Assembly (NCBI GenBank): GCA_031282735.1
Contig: JAITDE010000043.1
Coordinates: forward strand, 1-35,639
Origin: Oscillospiraceae bacterium
GTDB lineage: Bacteria > Bacillota > Clostridia > Oscillospirales > Acutalibacteraceae
DNA: 35,639 bases
Direction: 5' to 3'
In this document: positions 22,141 to 29,895 of the stretch, one piece after another
Position numbering within the stretch: the stretch's first letter is position 1
Layout of the letters: each line of letters begins with the position of its first letter
Notes under the pieces: model-generated
The model's database searches: none
The model's input: the letters and a program-made list of their open reading frames with translations, nothing else
What the model was told of the DNA's origin: nothing
Program-made: the position numbers and the translations under genes

Positions 22141-23442
22141 ATGACGGCAAGAGAACATATCGCGGGTTACGAATCCAAGGTGCGTGAGTACACGAATTTT
22201 GCAACGCGGGGGATCAAAAACGTGATCAAAGCCTGCGGACCGCGCGAGTGCGGCAGCGAAGCCGAACGCAAGGCGCAGGAAATGATGGCAAAAGAACTGG
22301 AAAACGTATGCGACAGCGTCACGCTGGAATCGTTCAAAACCGCGCCGCACGCTTTTTTGGGATGGGTCAATTTGGCGTTTTGGACGTTTTTTGGTGCGGC
22401 AATCGCGTTTTTCTTTGGTTACGCACTGATCAGTCTTGTTTTGCTCTTGGCGATTTTGGCGGTGATTGTGCTTGAATTTTTGATGTATAAAGAGGCGCTC
22501 GACGTTATCTATCCCAAAAAGCAATCGCAAAATGTCGTCGGCATCCGCAAACCCGAGGGCGAAGTCAAACGCCGTTTGGTGCTCTGCGGGCATGCCGACA
22601 GCGCGTATGAATGGCACTACACCTATTGGGGCGATAAATATTTCGGTACGGTCAAGCTCCTTGTGGCTGTGATTGCTTTGGGCGTTTGCATTTTGTTTGT
22701 CGGCATCGCGTTTTCGATTGCCGCGCTTGCCAAAGAGGGATTGTTCAGCGGCGTGTGGACGCTCGGTGAACGGTATGGCGCAATGCAAGTGCTCTCCTAT
22801 ATTTTCTGCGCCCTGTGCGTGCCGCTGGCATCCGTGCTGTTTTTCAAAAGCTGGAAGCATCTTGTGGACGGCGCGAACGACAACTTGTCGGGCTGTTTTA
22901 CGGCAATGGCGGTTGCGAAATTGCTCGGCGACCAGAAATTGCGCCTGAAAAACACGGAACTCGTCGTGGTTTGCAGCGGTGGGGAGGAGTGCGGTCTGCG
23001 CGGAGCGAAAGCGTTCGCAAAAGCCCATGCCGCGGAATATACTGACGTTGAAACGGCGTTCATTTCGCTGGACACCATGCGCGATTTTGAGCATATGACC
23101 ATCTATCACCGCGACATGACAGGCACGGTCAAATTGGACGATGCCGTGTGCGCGCTTGTCCGCGCGGGCGGCAAAACGGCGGGTTACGATTTGCCCTATT
23201 CGATTGTTTTCTTCGGTTCAAGCGACGGCGCGGCGGCACAGCAAGCGGGAATCCGCACAGCCGCTTTTGCCGCAATGGATCCCGCACCAGCTGCATACTA
23301 TCACACGCGCTTGGATACCGCCGATAATCTCGACCCCAAAACCTTGGAAGCCAGCATCGACATCATGCTTGAGGTCACTTATCAATTCGACACAACAGGT
23401 CTCGCACCGTTTGAGGGCGCGGTCGTCAAAACGGGCGGTTGA
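22141..23442 (+). CDS. M28-family metallopeptidase with inserted membrane helices
   Basis: M28 enzymes are two-zinc aminopeptidases. The 433-residue product has the metal and catalytic set in order: H151 and D153 in LCGHADSAYEW, D247 in DGANDNLSG, E282-E283 in SGGEECGLRGAK, D311 in ISLDTM, and a late histidine in AYYHTRLDTADN. It also has clear membrane spans: two at about 71-114, before the first metal ligand, and two more at about 170-198 and 213-236. The second pair lies between D153 and D247, inside the peptidase fold. GGGAGG precedes the ATG. A lipoprotein and a small membrane protein follow in the same direction and may share the transcript. The substrate is unknown. Confidence 0.82.
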   Translation: MTAREHIAGYESKVREYTNFATRGIKNVIKACGPRECGSEAERKAQEMMAKELENVCDSVTLESFKTAPHAFLGWVNLAFWTFFGAAIAFFFGYALISLVLLLAILAVIVLEFLMYKEALDVIYPKKQSQNVVGIRKPEGEVKRRLVLCGHADSAYEWHYTYWGDKYFGTVKLLVAVIALGVCILFVGIAFSIAALAKEGLFSGVWTLGERYGAMQVLSYIFCALCVPLASVLFFKSWKHLVDGANDNLSGCFTAMAVAKLLGDQKLRLKNTELVVVCSGGEECGLRGAKAFAKAHAAEYTDVETAFISLDTMRDFEHMTIYHRDMTGTVKLDDAVCALVRAGGKTAGYDLPYSIVFFGSSDGAAAQQAGIRTAAFAAMDPAPAAYYHTRLDTADNLDPKTLEASIDIMLEVTYQFDTTGLAPFEGAVVKTGG

Positions 23443-23482
23443 TTTGTTCACTCAAAATTTGTTTGCAAAAGGGGATTTTTTT

Positions 23483-24412
23483 ATGACCATCACCAAGAAA
23501 CTCATTTGCGCATTGCTTGCCGCCGTTTTGCTGTTTTCGTTTGCCGGATGTTCTCTCACGGCGGAGGAAGAGGAACCCGTGCAGGTGACAGAGCCGGTTC
23601 TCACGGCGAAAACGCCTTTGCCGTCGGATCAGGACGCGGCGGCGTATTTCGCAAAATTGCTTGCGCTTGTGAACACGGACGCGCGGAGCTATCATTGGGA
23701 TTTCAGCATCGCTGTCGACGACGTTCAAACAGAAAACGAACCGCTTGCCGCCGTGGCGGGAACAATCAAAAAATTGGCGCAGAATGCCGCCAAAACGTCG
23801 GGCGATTGGAATAATCTGCAACCGGAGGGCGAAGCGTTGCCTATGTTTGCGGCGCAGATATCCGATCATCCGTTTTCGGAGATCACAGTGCGCACGGCGT
23901 TGAATCTCACTCTGGAAAGCAAAATCAAGGAGTTGAAAAAAGATGCCGCGGAGGGACGCAAAGAAGAACTCAAAAACGCGGACGACGCGGCTTTTAGAAA
24001 TGCCGCGCTCAACGCGCTGGGTGAGGAAACCGTGACGGAACAGGCGAAAATCTATCAAATCAATGCCGTGTTTGCGCCGGCGGCACTCGCGGAATGGGAG
24101 CAAGCGGTTTGGCCAGCGTTCGATCAAGAGGCGTTCGACGCTGAACTGAAGAAAGCGGATGCCTACCTTTCTGTGAAGTCCCACAAAATAATTCCGCAGG
24201 ATATGACCGTTTTTGCGCAGGTTGATAACGAAACGGATTATCTCAGCAAGCTGGAACTGAAAGCGCATTATCAAATCAGCGCGGTGGTTGTTGGCGAAGG
24301 CGCGTTCGCGGACGCGGGCGAAATCCCATTGACGTTCACGCTGGAAAAAACATACAACTGTTCGTTTGATTTTTCAAAAGAGATACCAAGTGACGAGGTA
24401 ACGGACGAATGA
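23483..24412 (+). CDS. Putative lipoprotein of unknown function
   Basis: The 309-residue product starts with a lipoprotein signal (KKLICALLAAVLLFSFAGC) with the lipobox ending at C23, so it is anchored to the outer face of the membrane. The mature part is acidic at first (TAEEEEPVQVTEP) and then mixed alpha/beta, with no motif I recognise. AAAAGGGG precedes the ATG. The gene follows the M28 peptidase by 40 bases and overlaps the next gene by four bases (ATGA), so the lipoprotein and the next membrane protein are translationally coupled and probably work together. Confidence 0.78.
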   Translation: MTITKKLICALLAAVLLFSFAGCSLTAEEEEPVQVTEPVLTAKTPLPSDQDAAAYFAKLLALVNTDARSYHWDFSIAVDDVQTENEPLAAVAGTIKKLAQNAAKTSGDWNNLQPEGEALPMFAAQISDHPFSEITVRTALNLTLESKIKELKKDAAEGRKEELKNADDAAFRNAALNALGEETVTEQAKIYQINAVFAPAALAEWEQAVWPAFDQEAFDAELKKADAYLSVKSHKIIPQDMTVFAQVDNETDYLSKLELKAHYQISAVVVGEGAFADAGEIPLTFTLEKTYNCSFDFSKEIPSDEVTDE

Positions 24413-25029
24413 GCAAAGTGGCTCGCGCAATTTGCCGCATCGGCACGGCATTGATTGCCCTCATGGTTGTGCCGAACATGATTTGGAACACCTTGGTTTA
24501 TATGGTGATCGACCCTGGTTTGGGCGAGGAATCGCCCGCGCTGTGGGGCGAAGAACTGAGTTTGTCCTATCTCTATCAACTGTTCGGTCCGAACGGTCCG
24601 TTTCACGGTGCAATCCAAGCGCCGGAAGGCGGATTTTCATCCGATTTATTTTTGTTGCTGCGTCCCGCGCTTGTCAGTTTCACGCTGATTGCGCTTGCGG
24701 TGCTGGTGCTGTTGGCAATTGCCGTGATCGCCATTGTCAGTAACAAACGCAAGGTGATACTCATTCTTGCGGCCTGCGGTTTTCCGCTGATGGGGGCGGC
24801 GAACTTGGCGTTCGGCGTGTTTGCCAACAAGGTGCTTGCGCCCGAATTTAATCTGCTCAATCTGCTGGGTACGGGCACGTTAACGGGTATTTTGGGCATG
24901 TTTGTCGATCCTCAAGTGGTCGTCATGGATCTTTCCAGAGGGGTTTCGACGCTCATTCTGCTGTTTGGGCTGATTTTGCTTTGGATTGGCGCGTTTGAAC
25001 TCACAAAACCGAAAAAGGAAAAAAAGTAG
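24409..25029 (+). CDS. Small integral membrane protein of unknown function
   Basis: The 206-residue product has about four hydrophobic spans: about 10-34, 84-110 (PALVSFTLIALAVLVLLAIA), 117-137 and 178-197. A soluble stretch of about 45 residues lies between the first two, and the C-terminus is lysine-rich (TKPKKEKK). I recognise no family. The ATGA overlap with the lipoprotein gene indicates a coupled pair. The next gene has its own promoter. Confidence 0.75.
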   Translation: MSKVARAICRIGTALIALMVVPNMIWNTLVYMVIDPGLGEESPALWGEELSLSYLYQLFGPNGPFHGAIQAPEGGFSSDLFLLLRPALVSFTLIALAVLVLLAIAVIAIVSNKRKVILILAACGFPLMGAANLAFGVFANKVLAPEFNLLNLLGTGTLTGILGMFVDPQVVVMDLSRGVSTLILLFGLILLWIGAFELTKPKKEKK

Positions 25030-25054
25030 ATTGTTTTTTGTGCAATATGCGCTA

Positions 25055-25083
25055 TTGTTATTCGCGAGGAATTGTGATATAAT
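25055..25083 (+). promoter_or_regulatory. Promoter of the FIVAR-containing secreted protein gene
   Basis: TTGTTA (25055-25060), a 17-base spacer and a perfect TATAAT (25078-25083). It lies about 58 bases before the ATG at 25141. Confidence 0.72.
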
Positions 25084-25140
25084 CGAATGGATGGGAAGAA
25101 GCGTTTACATATTGAGAAAGAAGCATTGGAGGTTGTTATC

Positions 25141-25899
25141 ATGAAGACAAGAAAAATCATGAGCGTTCTGCTGGCAATGGCGATTGTTTTTGCATCGGTC
25201 GGTGTTCTGTCGGCAAGTGCGCTCGACAACGGATTTGAACTGACCGTGACGGGCACGGGTTGGGAGTACAAAGAGGTTAGTTACACCTTGCCCGAGGACA
25301 TCGACGTGACGGAGGTCGCCTACGATTGGCTTGTGACCAACTCGAAAGGCGCGACTCTGCCGCTAACAAACAAGGCACTTGGTTTAACATCGCTGATGGA
25401 TTCTGCCGCAAACACACTGGTTTTGGTTGTTCAGCCGGGCGATGTGAACAACTACGACAAGCTCAGCGTGACGCTCACGGCGAACGGCGCGATCAGCGAA
25501 ACAGTTTCTTTCTGGTTGGTGGACGACACCGCTTTTGTTGCCGCCCTTGCCGAAACCAAGGAACTTGCCGCCAACAAAAACGACCGCTACAGCGAGGATT
25601 TTATTGAGTCCGTCAACGAGGCGATTACAGCGGCCGAGGAGATTTATGCCAAGCCTGATGTGACGCCCGATGCCGTCGCCGCCGCGATCGCGGCACTTGA
25701 AGCGGCCAGAAGCGAAAAGGTTTATGCCTTGACCGGCATTGACTTTTTAGACGATTTTTTGGTTGATTATGTCGCCGATTTTTGGTCTTGCATTGATAAA
25801 ATCGCCGCGCCATTTGCGATTTTTGAGAGCGACTTCTGGGCAAGCATCCAAACGCTGATCAGCAAAGTGATTGCCGCGTTTTTTACATTTGATTATTGA
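25141..25899 (+). CDS. Secreted FIVAR-like protein with amphipathic C-terminal tail
   Basis: The 252-residue product has a signal peptide (1-24, cut after SASA). An Ig-like beta region covers about 27-125. A helical FIVAR-type repeat follows at about 130-195 (ALAETKELAANKND, SVNEAITAAEEIYAKPDVT, AAAIAALEAARSEKVY), a module found in surface proteins. The last 55 residues are aromatic and acidic (FLDDFLVDYVADFW, ISKVIAAFFTFDY) and resemble the two micropeptides at 7987 and 8192 in character. The ATG is set by TGGAGG and the signal peptide; the upstream ATG at 25087 lies inside the presumed transcript leader. No wall-sorting motif is seen. A full repeat copy begins eight bases after the stop. 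Confidence 0.75.
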   Translation: MKTRKIMSVLLAMAIVFASVGVLSASALDNGFELTVTGTGWEYKEVSYTLPEDIDVTEVAYDWLVTNSKGATLPLTNKALGLTSLMDSAANTLVLVVQPGDVNNYDKLSVTLTANGAISETVSFWLVDDTAFVAALAETKELAANKNDRYSEDFIESVNEAITAAEEIYAKPDVTPDAVAAAIAALEAARSEKVYALTGIDFLDDFLVDYVADFWSCIDKIAAPFAIFESDFWASIQTLISKVIAAFFTFDY

Positions 25900-25907
25900 G
25901 ATCACGA

Positions 25908-26054
25908 CTTACTTTTTCTGAAGAAAAAGTAAGCAAAAAGACTTTTGCCGCTTCGCGCGATCATTTTTAGACTGATTTATATTTGCTCAGTCTAAAAACA
26001 GGCGCGCGAAGCGTGAAAAAGTTCTTTTGCTTCTTTTCTTTCAAGAAAAGAAGC
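25908..26054 (+). repeat. Full 147-base palindromic repeat, copy 1
   Basis: There are three hairpins in order. Hairpin B (25908-25933) is a perfect 12-base inverted repeat, CTTACTTTTTCT with its complement around GA. The central hairpin pairs TTTTTAGACTGA (25964-25975) perfectly with TCAGTCTAAAAA (25987-25998) over 11 bases. Hairpin A (26029-26054) pairs GCTTCTTTTCTT perfectly with its complement around TC. The arms between them are also inverted copies of each other, containing GCTTCGCGCG and GCGCGAAGCG. The same 147-base unit occurs in reverse at 32837-32983. Confidence 0.93.
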
Positions 26055-26111
26055 GGGTGTTCGCCGCAGGCGCGTAACCGGAGGAATATTTCAGCATGTG
26101 AGGTGAATCAA

Positions 26112-27560
26112 TTGGTTTTCAGTAGTGCAATCTTTTTGTTCGCGTTTTTGCCTCTGTGCCTGATTGGCTATGCGGTTGTGCCAAAACTCAAAAAAGCGAA
26201 GCATCCGCTGGTGCTCAAAAATGTGTTTTTGCTTGCGGCATCGCTGTTTTTTTATGCGTGGGGCGAACCGCGCTTCGTGCTTGTGATGATCGCCTCCATT
26301 TTGCTCAACTACGCCTTTGCGCTGCGCATCGACCGTGTGCGCGAGAACGCGAAACGCGCAAAACTCGTGTTGACCGCTGCGATTGTGCTCAACTTCGGTC
26401 TGCTATTCGTGTTCAAATACATGGGCTTTGCGCAATATAACGTGGAGCGGCTGTTCGGTGTCAATTTGGGATTGCCCAGTTTGGCGTTGCCGATTGGTAT
26501 TTCGTTCTTCACGTTCCAAGCCATGAGCTACGTGATTGACGTCTACCGGCAAAAAGGCGAGGTGCAAACGAATCCAATCAACGTAGCGCTTTACATCGCG
26601 CTGTTCCCGCAATTGATCGCCGGACCAATCGTGCGTTATGAAACCGTCGCGCGCGAAATCCAAACCCGCACCATCACGCTTGCCGATGTCGATGCCGGTG
26701 CGCGGCGGTTCATTTACGGACTGGCGAAAAAGCTGTTGCTCGCCAACCATTTTGCCGAGATTGCCGACATGGTTTTTGCTCGCGCCGATTTGACAGGCTT
26801 GGGCAGTCTCACCGTTTGGCTTTCGGCGATTGCCTACATGATGCAGATATACTTCGATTTTTCGGGTTATTCTGACATGGCGATCGGTTTGGGGCGGATG
26901 TTCGGTTTCCATTTCGACGAAAACTTTAACTACCCCTATGCCGCGAGTTCCATCACCGATTTTTGGCGGCGTTGGCATATTTCGCTGAGCACTTGGTTTC
27001 GTGATTATGTTTATTTTCCCATGGGCGGTTCGCGCGTCAAATCACGAGTCGGATTGATTTTTAATTTGTTTGTGGTTTGGAGTTTGACGGGCGCATGGCA
27101 CGGCGCAAACTGGACGTTTTTTGCGTGGGGATTGTATTATTTTGTGCTGTTGGTCGCCGAAAAAATGCTGAGGATTCCCGAACGCCTGAAGGTGGCGAAA
27201 CATGCTTGGTTGCGCGGGATTTATCACGCGGTGACCCTCGTGTTCGTGCTTGTCGGCTGGGTCCTTTTCCGCGACACTTCGTGGACGCGCGTTCTCACCT
27301 ACCTCAAAACAATGTTTGTGCCGATGGGACAGCCCTTTTGGGATTGGGACGCGTCGTTCATGCTACGCACCGTGCCGTTCATGATTGTGGGTTGTGTGGC
27401 GGCGGTTTTGGGCGCAAAGGTGCAAAAATACGCCGACAAACTCCGCGCGCGCACCTCCGTCAATATTTTGGAATACATCGCGCTGTTCCTGCTGTTTTTT
27501 CTTAGTCTCTGCGCTGCACTTGGCAGCACGAATAATCCGTTCATTTATTTCAATTTCTGA
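26112..27560 (+). CDS. MBOAT-family O-acyltransferase (AlgI-like)
   Basis: These multi-span membrane enzymes pass acyl groups, usually acetyl, across the membrane for attachment to extracellular polysaccharide or wall teichoic acid. The product begins VFSSAIFLFAFLPLCLIGY, the normal start of the AlgI/PatA group. It holds the family signature FWRRWHISLSTWFRDYVYFPMGG and the invariant histidine in SLTGAWHGANWTFFAWGLYY. The frame extends upstream into the repeat, but TTG at 26112 preceded by AGGTGA (26101-26106) gives the expected N-terminus and 482 residues. The stop overlaps the next gene's start by one base. The two form a standard AlgI-AlgX/J pair. Confidence 0.92.
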   Translation: MVFSSAIFLFAFLPLCLIGYAVVPKLKKAKHPLVLKNVFLLAASLFFYAWGEPRFVLVMIASILLNYAFALRIDRVRENAKRAKLVLTAAIVLNFGLLFVFKYMGFAQYNVERLFGVNLGLPSLALPIGISFFTFQAMSYVIDVYRQKGEVQTNPINVALYIALFPQLIAGPIVRYETVAREIQTRTITLADVDAGARRFIYGLAKKLLLANHFAEIADMVFARADLTGLGSLTVWLSAIAYMMQIYFDFSGYSDMAIGLGRMFGFHFDENFNYPYAASSITDFWRRWHISLSTWFRDYVYFPMGGSRVKSRVGLIFNLFVVWSLTGAWHGANWTFFAWGLYYFVLLVAEKMLRIPERLKVAKHAWLRGIYHAVTLVFVLVGWVLFRDTSWTRVLTYLKTMFVPMGQPFWDWDASFMLRTVPFMIVGCVAAVLGAKVQKYADKLRARTSVNILEYIALFLLFFLSLCAALGSTNNPFIYFNF

Positions 27561-28735
27561 TGGGTATGATCATGATGAAAGCATCTCAAAAAATAGTCGC
27601 CGTCGTGTTTATCTCGCTTATTTCGGCTATGATTTTGGTTCCGCTCGCACTGTTCAAAACAGGGTATTTGGTGCTGGAAAGCGAAAATCGAAAAGCTGCA
27701 TATTATCATGAAGTTAGCAACGAAGGCTTCAAGGGGTTTGAAACGTATTTTTCCGATCGCTTGGGATTTCGTTCAAGTTTGATTCGTGTGTATGCCGTTT
27801 TGCACCACGCCGCATTGGAAAGCATTGGAAACAGGGATGTATTTCTCGCCAAAAATGGCTGGATGTTTCTCACGGCAGAGTTCAATCTCGAAATCGCGCG
27901 GGGCGGCTACCCGCTGTCGAACGCGCAAGCGGAAGAAAATGCGCTGGCTGAGCGCGTGATTGCGGATTATTATGCCAAGCGCGGCACGGCGTTTTTTGCG
28001 ACAATCACGCCGAGCAAAGCGGCGATTTATTCAGAATATATTGATGAGAACATAGATCCGCAGAGCCTATCGACACCTGCGGATCGTCAACTGGAAGCTT
28101 ACAGAGCGGCCGGCGTTCAGGCAATCAATGTCAAACCAAGACTGCTTGCGCAACGGGACACAGAGCTTTCGTTCCAGCAGTATGACGCGCATTGGACGCA
28201 GTATGGCGCGTATTTGGCGTATTGTGAGCTTTTGTCGCACATTATGCCTGATTCCGATCCGATTACAATTACAAAGTGGAAACACGAAGGAACAAGTCAA
28301 TGCGATATGGCGAATCAGGTGATGAGATTGGGTTACACCGAGATGATACCGATCGCGTCGTATCAGTTCCACGCAAAGCAGGTGAAATCGGGCGCGTTTT
28401 ATGATGCGTTGCAAGCCCAAGTGGATGCCGACAATGCGCGGCTTAAGTCGGAACGAAAGTCCGACGAAAGGAAAACTATAATTTCTGCGGTTTATGAAAA
28501 TCCCGATGCCGTGGGCGGAACTTTGCTTGTGTACGGCGACAGCATGTGGTTCACAGCACGCGGGTTACCGCGGTTTTTTGCGGAACACTTCAAGCGTGTG
28601 GTCGTGATCACATTGCGCCCCGCGATATCGCCCGGTGTTGATGATTTGGTCAAGCCCGACGTCGTGATACACAGCCACACGGAGCGATTTTGCAAAAACG
28701 GCGAGGCAATTCGGGCGACGCGGCTTTTGGGATAA
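27560..28735 (+). CDS. AlgX/AlgJ-like SGNH acetyltransferase (DHHW family)
   Basis: This is the likely extracellular partner of the MBOAT protein, placing the acetyl group on a polymer. The 391-residue product has one N-terminal membrane anchor (about 10-34), then a globular domain with FSDRLGFRSSLIRVY, the DxHW motif in YDAHWTQYGAYLAY (catalytic Asp-His pair), and VYGDSMWFTARG carrying the GDS serine. These match the AlgJ/AlgX SGNH-like fold. The ATG overlaps the MBOAT stop (TGATG), so expression is coupled; two further in-frame ATGs lie within the first six codons and the exact start is open. The polymer acetylated is unknown. Confidence 0.87.
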   Translation: MGMIMMKASQKIVAVVFISLISAMILVPLALFKTGYLVLESENRKAAYYHEVSNEGFKGFETYFSDRLGFRSSLIRVYAVLHHAALESIGNRDVFLAKNGWMFLTAEFNLEIARGGYPLSNAQAEENALAERVIADYYAKRGTAFFATITPSKAAIYSEYIDENIDPQSLSTPADRQLEAYRAAGVQAINVKPRLLAQRDTELSFQQYDAHWTQYGAYLAYCELLSHIMPDSDPITITKWKHEGTSQCDMANQVMRLGYTEMIPIASYQFHAKQVKSGAFYDALQAQVDADNARLKSERKSDERKTIISAVYENPDAVGGTLLVYGDSMWFTARGLPRFFAEHFKRVVVITLRPAISPGVDDLVKPDVVIHSHTERFCKNGEAIRATRLLG

Positions 28736-28743
28736 AACGCGCC

Positions 28744-28794
28744 CTGCTTTTCCCGAGAAAAAGCAAAAAAAGATTTTTATCGCTTCGCGCAATT
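28744..28794 (+). repeat. Half-copy of the dispersed repeat (hairpin-B type)
   Basis: Eight bases after the stop at 28735 comes an imperfect hairpin (CTGCTTTTCC / GAGAAAAAGC), then AAAAAAAGATTTTTATCGCTTCGCGC. This corresponds to hairpin B, the A-rich arm and GCTTCGCGCG of the full copy at 25908. No central hairpin or opposite half follows. Confidence 0.65.
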
Positions 28795-28832
28795 ATCCAT
28801 TATCTATCAGCCATTCGCATTGTGGTGTTGTT

Positions 28833-29366
28833 ATGAAAGTATTGTTGCGCTTATATCTCAGTTTCTTCAAAATCGGTTTGCTGACGTTTGGCGGCGGACT
28901 TTCGATGCTACCCATGCTTGAGCGGGAAGTTATTGTGCGCCGCGCGTGGGTCACAAAACAGGATGTTTTGGATTACTACGCCGTAGGGCAATGCACGCCC
29001 GGTGTCATCGCGGTTGACGTCGCCGCGTTCGTGGGCTACAAAGTTAAAAAAGCGGTCGGCACGGTCACCGCCGCGTTGGCCGTGGTCACGCCGGGACTCT
29101 GCGCGGTTTTGTTGCTGGCAACTGTGTTTCAACTCGCCGCAAAATATGAGATCGTGCAATCGGCGTTTGCCGGCATACGCGTGGCGACTTGCGCGTTGCT
29201 GACGGCTTCGGTCGTCAAAATCCTGCGCGAGAGCGTGCGCAATTGGTGGCAGATTGCCATCGCGGTTGTTTCGTTTGCGCTTGTCGCCGTGCTGGGCGCA
29301 AACCCCATGTGGGTGGTGCTCGGCGCGGGATTGTTTGGGGTTGTGCGAATGAAAATCAGAGTTTAA
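28833..29366 (+). CDS. Chromate transporter family protein, single (half-size) domain
   Basis: CHR-family proteins export anions such as chromate. The 177-residue product is one CHR domain: LYLSFFKIGLLTFGGGLSMLPMLEREV, the family start with FGGG, then DYYAVGQCTPGVIAVDVAAFVGYK. Several membrane spans follow. Single-domain forms usually occur as two adjacent genes that make a heterodimer; no second half is present here on either side, since leuD begins 36 bases later. It may act as a homodimer or pair with a distant gene. The actual substrate need not be chromate. Confidence 0.9.
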   Translation: MKVLLRLYLSFFKIGLLTFGGGLSMLPMLEREVIVRRAWVTKQDVLDYYAVGQCTPGVIAVDVAAFVGYKVKKAVGTVTAALAVVTPGLCAVLLLATVFQLAAKYEIVQSAFAGIRVATCALLTASVVKILRESVRNWWQIAIAVVSFALVAVLGANPMWVVLGAGLFGVVRMKIRV

Positions 29367-29402
29367 TTCCATGAAAGTTTAATCAAGAAAGAAGATTTCA
29401 CC

Positions 29403-29891
29403 ATGATTTTACAAGGCAATGTTCACAAGTATTCCGACAACGTCGACACCGATGTGATTATCCCCGCGCGTTATTTGAACTCCTCCAATCCCGCCGATTT
29501 GGCGCTGCATTGCATGGAGGACATTGATGCCGCCTTTGTCGCCAATGTGCGCAAAGGGGATATCATCGTTGCTCGCCAAAACTTTGGGTGCGGATCTTCG
29601 CGTGAGCACGCGCCGCTGGCTATTCAGGCCTCGGGGGTGTCGCTTGTGATTGCGTGCAGTTTTGCGCGGATTTTTTACCGCAACGCGCTCAATATCGGCT
29701 TGCCCATTTTGGAGTGTCCGCAAGCGGATGAAATCAAAGCGGGCGACGAACTGCGCGTGAATCTTGACACGGGATTGATTGAAAATCTCACGCAAAATAC
29801 GCGATACCAGGCCGAGGCGTTCCCGCCGTTCCTGCAAAACATCATTGCGCAGGGCGGTTTGATGAACACCATCGCGGCATCGGCGAAATAG
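29403..29891 (+). CDS. leuD: 3-isopropylmalate dehydratase small subunit
   Basis: LeuD with LeuC isomerises 2- to 3-isopropylmalate in leucine synthesis; related small subunits serve homoaconitase and methylmalate enzymes. The 162-residue product has the swivelling-domain motifs [12 protein letters not shown] and [16 protein letters not shown], then [18 protein letters not shown]. The length is typical for the short clostridial and archaeal-like form. No leuC or other leucine gene is in the window, which is unusual because the subunits are normally adjacent. The downstream decarboxylase starts four bases after the stop, so the two are probably cotranscribed. Confidence 0.92.
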   Translation: MILQGNVHKYSDNVDTDVIIPARYLNSSNPADLALHCMEDIDAAFVANVRKGDIIVARQNFGCGSSREHAPLAIQASGVSLVIACSFARIFYRNALNIGLPILECPQADEIKAGDELRVNLDTGLIENLTQNTRYQAEAFPPFLQNIIAQGGLMNTIAASAK

Positions 29892-29895
29892 ATCT

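Noticed and set aside
25983-26111. N-terminal extension of the MBOAT gene starting inside the repeat
   Set aside because: The extension would encode the repeat itself (VKKFFCFFSFKKRS); the ribosome binding site AGGTGA and the family N-terminus place the start at 26112.
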